16,555 nucleotides of DNA from JAAFHS01 sp046049665. Its GTDB lineage: Bacteria > Pseudomonadota > Alphaproteobacteria > Rhodobacterales > Rhodobacteraceae. The stretch's first letter is position 1. The number at the start of each line of letters is the position of its first letter. A model generated the notes under the pieces. That model did not search any database, was not told the origin of the DNA, and was given only the letters and a program-made list of their open reading frames with translations. The stretch is from assembly GCA_046049665.1 (NCBI GenBank), contig JBJOQW010000223.1, positions 1 to 16,555 on the forward strand, written 5' to 3'. A program made the position numbers and the translations under genes. Positions 12,725-16,555 of the stretch are shown here, piece after piece.

Positions 12725-14466
12725 CAGTGGCTTTCCCGCGCCACGGCATTGCCACGGCAACCCTTCAGAAAGTCCATGTCTGCGCCCTTGTCTGCGCCTT
12801 CGACATGGTCATGGTACAGTTTCGCATAACCCCCCGTGGGTGGTTCCACCGCCGGTTTCCACGCCGCAATCCGCGCTGCCAGTTCCGCGTCCGAGATATC
12901 CAGATGCAAGCGCCGGTTGGCCACATCAAGCTCGATGAAATCGCCTGACCGCACCACTGCCAAAGGCCCGCCACGTGCCGCTTCGGGGCTGGTATGCAAG
13001 ACCACCGTCCCATAGGCCGTGCCCGACATCCGCGCATCCGAGATACGCACCATATCGGTAATGCCCTTGCGCAAGACCTTGGGCGGCAGGCCCATATTGC
13101 CCACCTCGGCCATGCCCGGATAGCCCCTTGGCCCGCAGTTCTTCAGAACCATCACGCAGGTTTCGTCAATATCCAGCGCCTCGTCTTCGATCCGCGCCTT
13201 GTAGTCGTCGATATCTTCAAACACCACCGCGCGCCCCCGGTGCTGCATCAGCGCCGGTGTCGCCGCCGAAGGCTTCAGCACCGCCCCATCCGGTGCAAGG
13301 TTGCCCTTCACCACCACAATCCCACCCGATTGCGTCAGCGCCTTGTCTGCTGGCAGGATCACGTCATCGTTGTGGCTGCGCACATCCTTGACTTCGTCCC
13401 ACACACCCCCGCCCGACACCGTCAGCGCATCACGGTTCAACAGGCCCGCTTCGCCCAGACGTTTCATTACCGCAGGCAAGCCACCCGCATAAAAGAACTC
13501 TTCCATCAGATACTTGCCCGATGGCATCAGGTTCACGATCGTGGGCACATTGCGCCCCCATTCATCCCAATCGTTCAACGTCAGATCAATGCCGCAGCGC
13601 CCCGCAATCGCCAGCAGGTGGATCACCGCATTCGTGCTCCCCCCAATCGCCGCATTCGCCCGGATCGCGTTCTGGAACGCCTCACGTGTCAGAATGTCTG
13701 ACGGTTTCAGATCATCCTTCACCATCTGCACAATCCGCCGCCCTGTCAGATGCGCCATCACCCGACGGCGGCTATCCACTGCCGGAATCGCCGCATTGCC
13801 TGACAGCGTCATCCCCAACGCCTCAACCATACTCGCCATTGTGCTGGCCGTGCCCATCGTGTTGCACGAACCGGGTGAGCGGGACATGGACGCTTCCGCC
13901 TCCACAAACTCGGCTTCCGTCATCTCGCCCGCCTTCACGGCCTCGGAGAATTTCCAAAGATGCGTGCCAGACCCCACCCGTTCGCCCCGGAAATAGCCGT
14001 TCAACATTGGCCCTCCCGATACCATGATCGTCGGCAGGTCCACCGAGGCCGCCCCCATAAGCAGGCTGGGCGTGGTCTTGTCACAGCCCACAAGGCAGAC
14101 CACGCCGTCCATCTGCTGGCCCCGGATCGTTTCCTCAACCGCCATCGCCGCCAGATTGCGGAACATCATCGCCGTGGGCCGGAAGCCGGATTCGCTGACC
14201 GAAAACACCGGCACGATCACTGGGAAACCGCCCGCCTCGTACACGCCATGCTTTACGCGTTCGGCAAGGTCATTCAGATGCGCGTTGCAGGGATTCAATT
14301 CGCTGAACGTGTTCAGAATGCCAATCACCGGGCGGCCATCGAACAAATCGGCAGGCAGGCCCTGATTTTTCATCCAGCTACGGTGATAGATCGCATCCTT
14401 TGACGTGCCCGCAAACCATTCTTGCGAGCGCAGCTTGCGGGGCCATTTGGCGGGTTTGAACGTCAT
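12724..14466 (-). CDS. araC: L-arabonate dehydratase (IlvD/Edd family)
   Basis: Dehydrates L-arabonate to 2-keto-3-deoxy-L-arabonate using a [2Fe-2S] cluster and Mg2+; cytosolic. At 580 residues it is full length for the IlvD/Edd family and very close along its whole length to what I recall of Rhizobium leguminosarum L-arabonate dehydratase. Cluster cysteines are C60 (ELNPCNAH), C128 (VGCDKTT) and C201 (SPGSCNTMG). K130 corresponds to the carbamylated, Mg-binding lysine and S481 (DARMSGTAYG) to the catalytic serine, all one position later than in the Rhizobium enzyme. The C-terminus HVEGADKGADMDFLKGC also matches. A Shine-Dalgarno AAGGAG overlaps the stop of the upstream gguC-like gene, and the gene ends in an ATGA overlap with the sugar dehydrogenase. 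D-xylonate or D-fuconate could be additional substrates. The symbol araC here is the dehydratase of Azospirillum-type naming, not the E. coli regulator. Confidence 0.92.
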   Translation of the reverse strand: MTFKPAKWPRKLRSQEWFAGTSKDAIYHRSWMKNQGLPADLFDGRPVIGILNTFSELNPCNAHLNDLAERVKHGVYEAGGFPVIVPVFSVSESGFRPTAMMFRNLAAMAVEETIRGQQMDGVVCLVGCDKTTPSLLMGAASVDLPTIMVSGGPMLNGYFRGERVGSGTHLWKFSEAVKAGEMTEAEFVEAEASMSRSPGSCNTMGTASTMASMVEALGMTLSGNAAIPAVDSRRRVMAHLTGRRIVQMVKDDLKPSDILTREAFQNAIRANAAIGGSTNAVIHLLAIAGRCGIDLTLNDWDEWGRNVPTIVNLMPSGKYLMEEFFYAGGLPAVMKRLGEAGLLNRDALTVSGGGVWDEVKDVRSHNDDVILPADKALTQSGGIVVVKGNLAPDGAVLKPSAATPALMQHRGRAVVFEDIDDYKARIEDEALDIDETCVMVLKNCGPRGYPGMAEVGNMGLPPKVLRKGITDMVRISDARMSGTAYGTVVLHTSPEAARGGPLAVVRSGDFIELDVANRRLHLDISDAELAARIAAWKPAVEPPTGGYAKLYHDHVEGADKGADMDFLKGCRGNAVARESH

Positions 14467-14478
14467 GGCAATGGCTCC

Positions 14479-15447
14479 TTACAGGGCATGAACAGGGGTG
14501 GCACCTGTGGTTTTCGGTGCAAAAGACAGCGTGTTGCGCAAGGGTTGGCCGAAATCGGCCACTTCGATTTCAAAGGTATCACCAGCTTTGGTCTTGATGC
14601 CATCGGCAAAGGATAGGGTTGCCGTGCCAAAGAAATGCACATGCAGATCGCCGGGCTGGCAGAAGATGCCGTATTTGAAATGGTGGTGTTCAAGGTTGGC
14701 GATGGTGTGGGACATGTTCGCCTCACCGCTGAGGAAAGGCTTTTCCCACAGGGTCTTGCCATCGCGCAGAATCCGGCTGGTGCCGCGCACATCTGCGGGC
14801 AGATCGCCGATCAGGATTTCCGGGCCATAAGACGCCACGCGCAGTTTGGAATGCGCCAGCCACAGGTAGTTCACGCGTTCTGTCACATGGTCGGAAAATT
14901 CGTTGCCCAAGGCCCAGCCAATGCGGTGGGGCGTGCCATCGGGGCCGATCAGGTAGATGCCCGCAATCTCTGGCTCCTCGCCACCATCCTCGGCAAAACC
15001 GGGGGCTTCCAAGGCCGCACCGGGGGCCACAGCCGCATGGCCATTGCCCTTGTAGAACCATTCCGGCTGCGCGCCGACCGCGCCCTTGGCCGGCCGCCCG
15101 TTCTCCAGCCCCATGCGGAACATCTTCATGCTGTCGGTCAGCGTTTCCGCCCCCTCCAGTTTGGCATGCATCGCATCGCGCGCAGAGGCCGACCCCAGAT
15201 GCGTCAGCCCCGTGCCCGTCAGGTGCAAATGCGCGGGGTCCGCATGGCTGACCGGCAGATCGAACGCAGCACCCTTCAGATCAACCAACGCGCCCAAACC
15301 GCGCCGCGCGACCTCGGCTGCAATGCCATGCCCTGCCACGATCGCCGCCATGGCCAGTTCGTAAACTGACGCGGTGCCCTGCACCACGCGCGCTTCGGCC
15401 CCGTTGCGCGCTACTACGCCTACGCCCTGCACAGTGGATAAATGCAT
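14479..15447 (-). CDS. gguC: GguC/AraD1 family protein, probable 2-keto-3-deoxy-L-arabonate dehydratase
   Basis: Member of the fumarylacetoacetate hydrolase-like GguC/AraD1 family. By family and operon it most likely dehydrates 2-keto-3-deoxy-L-arabonate to 2-oxoglutarate semialdehyde. From ATG 15447 it is 322 residues. Visible are TGTGLTHLGSASARDAMH (77-94), the E-x-E metal motif E158/E160 in GGEEPEIAGIYLIG, and GWALGNEFSDH (177-187), where E183 stands where many FAH enzymes have the third, Asp ligand. An in-frame GTG at 15459 overlaps the permease stop (GTGA). I prefer ATG 15447 because GAGG lies 6 nt upstream and MHLSTVQG is a better N-terminus. It directly follows the sugar permease gene, as gguC follows gguB in Agrobacterium. 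Activity is inferred; the family was long of unknown function. Confidence 0.83.
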   Translation of the reverse strand: MHLSTVQGVGVVARNGAEARVVQGTASVYELAMAAIVAGHGIAAEVARRGLGALVDLKGAAFDLPVSHADPAHLHLTGTGLTHLGSASARDAMHAKLEGAETLTDSMKMFRMGLENGRPAKGAVGAQPEWFYKGNGHAAVAPGAALEAPGFAEDGGEEPEIAGIYLIGPDGTPHRIGWALGNEFSDHVTERVNYLWLAHSKLRVASYGPEILIGDLPADVRGTSRILRDGKTLWEKPFLSGEANMSHTIANLEHHHFKYGIFCQPGDLHVHFFGTATLSFADGIKTKAGDTFEIEVADFGQPLRNTLSFAPKTTGATPVHAL

Positions 15448-15455
15448 GGTCTGCC

Positions 15456-16555
15456 TCACTTGTTCTTGTTGTAAACGTCAAAGATCACGGCAGCCAGCAG
15501 CACCAGCCCCTTGATCATCTGCTGGTAATCAATCCCGATCCCAAGGATCGACATGCCCATGTTCATCACGCCCATGATCAAGGCACCAATCACCACCCCG
15601 ACAATGGTGCCCGACCCGCCCGCCATGGCCGCACCACCAATGAACACGGCGGCAATGGCATCCAGTTCAAACCCCGTGCCGGCCTTGGGCGTGGCGGAAT
15701 TCAGGCGCGCGGTCACGATCATGCCCGCCAAGGCCGACAGCACGCCCATGTTGACAAAGCAGAAAAACACCAGCCTGTCAGTGCGGATACCGCTCAGCTT
15801 GGCGGCCTTTTCATTGCCGCCCACGGCATAGATGCGCCGCCCCTGCACGGTGTTTTCGGTGAAGAACGCATAAAGGATGGTCAGCACCGTCAGCACGATC
15901 AGCACATTCGGCAGGCCCCGGAAGGATGCCAGTTGCCAGCCCACAAAGGCCGTTGCCGCTGCGATAATGATGGTGCGGCCCCAGAACAGACCAACAGGTT
16001 CGGGCGTGATGCCAAATTCAATGTCCCGCGCGCGGGCGCGCATGCCGATCCAGACGATTACGGCAATCGCGATGGCCACAATGATCAGCGTCAGGCCATG
16101 CGGTTTTTCCATGCCCGTCAGATCAGGAATAAACCCCGATGACATGGCCTGAAAGGATTTCGGGAAAGGCCCGATGTTCTGGCCCCCCAGCATCAGCAAG
16201 GTGGCACCGCGGAAAATCATCATGCCCGCCAGCGTCACGATGAAGGACGGAATGCGCCAGAACGCCACCCAATAGCCCTGCGCCGCGCCGATCAGCCCGC
16301 CCACCATCAAGGTCAGGATGATGACAATGGGCACCGGCAATTCCAGATCAACCGTCAGCCAAGCCGCCACGGCCCCCGTGAAGGCCGCCACAGACCCGAC
16401 CGACAGGTCAATATGCCCGGCCACGATCACCAAGAGCATGCCAAGGGCCAGAATGATCACATGGCCGTTCTGCAGGAAGATGTTGGTGATGTTCGGTGCC
16501 TGCAGGAACATCGGCTTGCCCTGCATCCCCACAAGCAAGGAGAACAGCGCCACAA
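15456..16555 (-). CDS. gguB: sugar ABC transporter permease, GguB/XylH type (5' end outside window)
   Basis: Inner-membrane permease of a CUT2 (ribose/xylose/multiple monosaccharide) ABC importer, which moves pentoses or hexoses delivered by a periplasmic binding protein. About 365 codons are visible and the frame is open to the right edge, where the apparent first codon is GTG inside the coding region. Roughly 30 N-terminal residues are missing compared with the usual 390-400. Many hydrophobic segments are seen, including those around HVIILALGMLLVIVAGHIDL and TIVGVVIGALIMGVMNMGMS. The cytoplasmic loop AVGGNEKAAKLSGI, which contacts the ATPase, and the HIDLSVGSVAAF motif are typical of the family. 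The long central insertion (GMEKPHGLT to WGRTIIIAA) is as in XylH/GguB. The ATPase and binding-protein genes are expected upstream, beyond the window. Confidence 0.9.
   Translation of the reverse strand, partial: VALFSLLVGMQGKPMFLQAPNITNIFLQNGHVIILALGMLLVIVAGHIDLSVGSVAAFTGAVAAWLTVDLELPVPIVIILTLMVGGLIGAAQGYWVAFWRIPSFIVTLAGMMIFRGATLLMLGGQNIGPFPKSFQAMSSGFIPDLTGMEKPHGLTLIIVAIAIAVIVWIGMRARARDIEFGITPEPVGLFWGRTIIIAAATAFVGWQLASFRGLPNVLIVLTVLTILYAFFTENTVQGRRIYAVGGNEKAAKLSGIRTDRLVFFCFVNMGVLSALAGMIVTARLNSATPKAGTGFELDAIAAVFIGGAAMAGGSGTIVGVVIGALIMGVMNMGMSILGIGIDYQQMIKGLVLLAAVIFDVYNKNK

Noticed and set aside
12725..12760. Upstream ATG for the sugar 1-dehydrogenase
   Set aside because: It would overlap the dehydratase gene by 37 nt. 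The ATGA overlap at 12724 is a typical operon junction and restores the expected catalytic residue numbering.
12724..14466. The dehydratase as IlvD (branched-chain amino acid synthesis)
   Set aside because: The 580-residue sequence follows sugar-acid dehydratases along its length (for example the C-terminal HVEGADKGADMDFLKGC) and lies in a sugar operon.
3867..16555. A direct metabolic link in which pentose cleavage gives glycolaldehyde, then glyoxylate for the BHAC
   Set aside because: The sugar operon encodes the non-cleaving branch ending at 2-oxoglutarate; no 2-keto-3-deoxypentonate aldolase or glycolaldehyde dehydrogenase is recognisable here.
1..16555. Mobile elements, CRISPR arrays, tRNA genes, toxin-antitoxin or phage-defence genes
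   Set aside because: I looked on both strands and saw none; the window is almost fully covered by metabolic and ATP synthase genes with short gaps.

Overview
The window looks like chromosomal DNA of an alphaproteobacterium of the Rhodobacterales/roseobacter type. This is inferred from the GC-rich, strongly codon-biased genes, from the alphaproteobacterial F1-ATPase subunit sequences, and from a divergent bhcR/bhcABCD cluster of the kind known from Paracoccus denitrificans and marine Rhodobacterales. No rRNA or tRNA gene is present to settle the taxonomy.

Layout. (1) Positions 1-3402, + strand: the end of the F1 part of the ATP synthase operon. It holds atpG (5' end outside the window), atpD, an embedded SAM-dependent methyltransferase, atpC, and a clear intrinsic terminator. 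(2) Positions 3471-3821, +: a small H-type lectin-domain protein. (3) Positions 3867-8182, -: the four enzymes of the beta-hydroxyaspartate cycle (BHAC), transcribed bhcA-bhcB-bhcC-bhcD. The IclR-type regulator bhcR (8347-9189, +) diverges from them across an AT-rich control region with several short inverted repeats. (4) Positions 9215-16555, -: a sugar uptake and oxidation operon, read from the right edge. It holds a GguB/XylH-type sugar ABC permease (5' end outside), a GguC/AraD1 family protein, an L-arabonate dehydratase-type IlvD/Edd enzyme, an L-arabinose/D-galactose 1-dehydrogenase, a 2-oxoglutarate semialdehyde dehydrogenase-type ALDH and an aldose 1-epimerase.

How the genes work together. 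In the BHAC, BhcC condenses glyoxylate with glycine to beta-hydroxyaspartate. BhcB dehydrates this to iminosuccinate, BhcD reduces iminosuccinate to aspartate, and BhcA transaminates aspartate with glyoxylate to give oxaloacetate and regenerate glycine. The net result is two glyoxylates converted to oxaloacetate without carbon loss. The sugar operon encodes uptake and a non-phosphorylative route: L-arabinose, arabinonolactone, L-arabonate, 2-keto-3-deoxy-L-arabonate, 2-oxoglutarate semialdehyde, 2-oxoglutarate. The lactonase is not in the window. Both modules feed TCA-cycle intermediates.

Novelty. The BHAC is already described, and the pentose route is a variant of known pathways. The least explained parts are the methyltransferase inside the atp operon, the lectin gene just behind it, and the organisation of the bhcR/bhcA control region. 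There is no gene-free stretch over 300 bases, and I see no insertion sequence, CRISPR array or tRNA.
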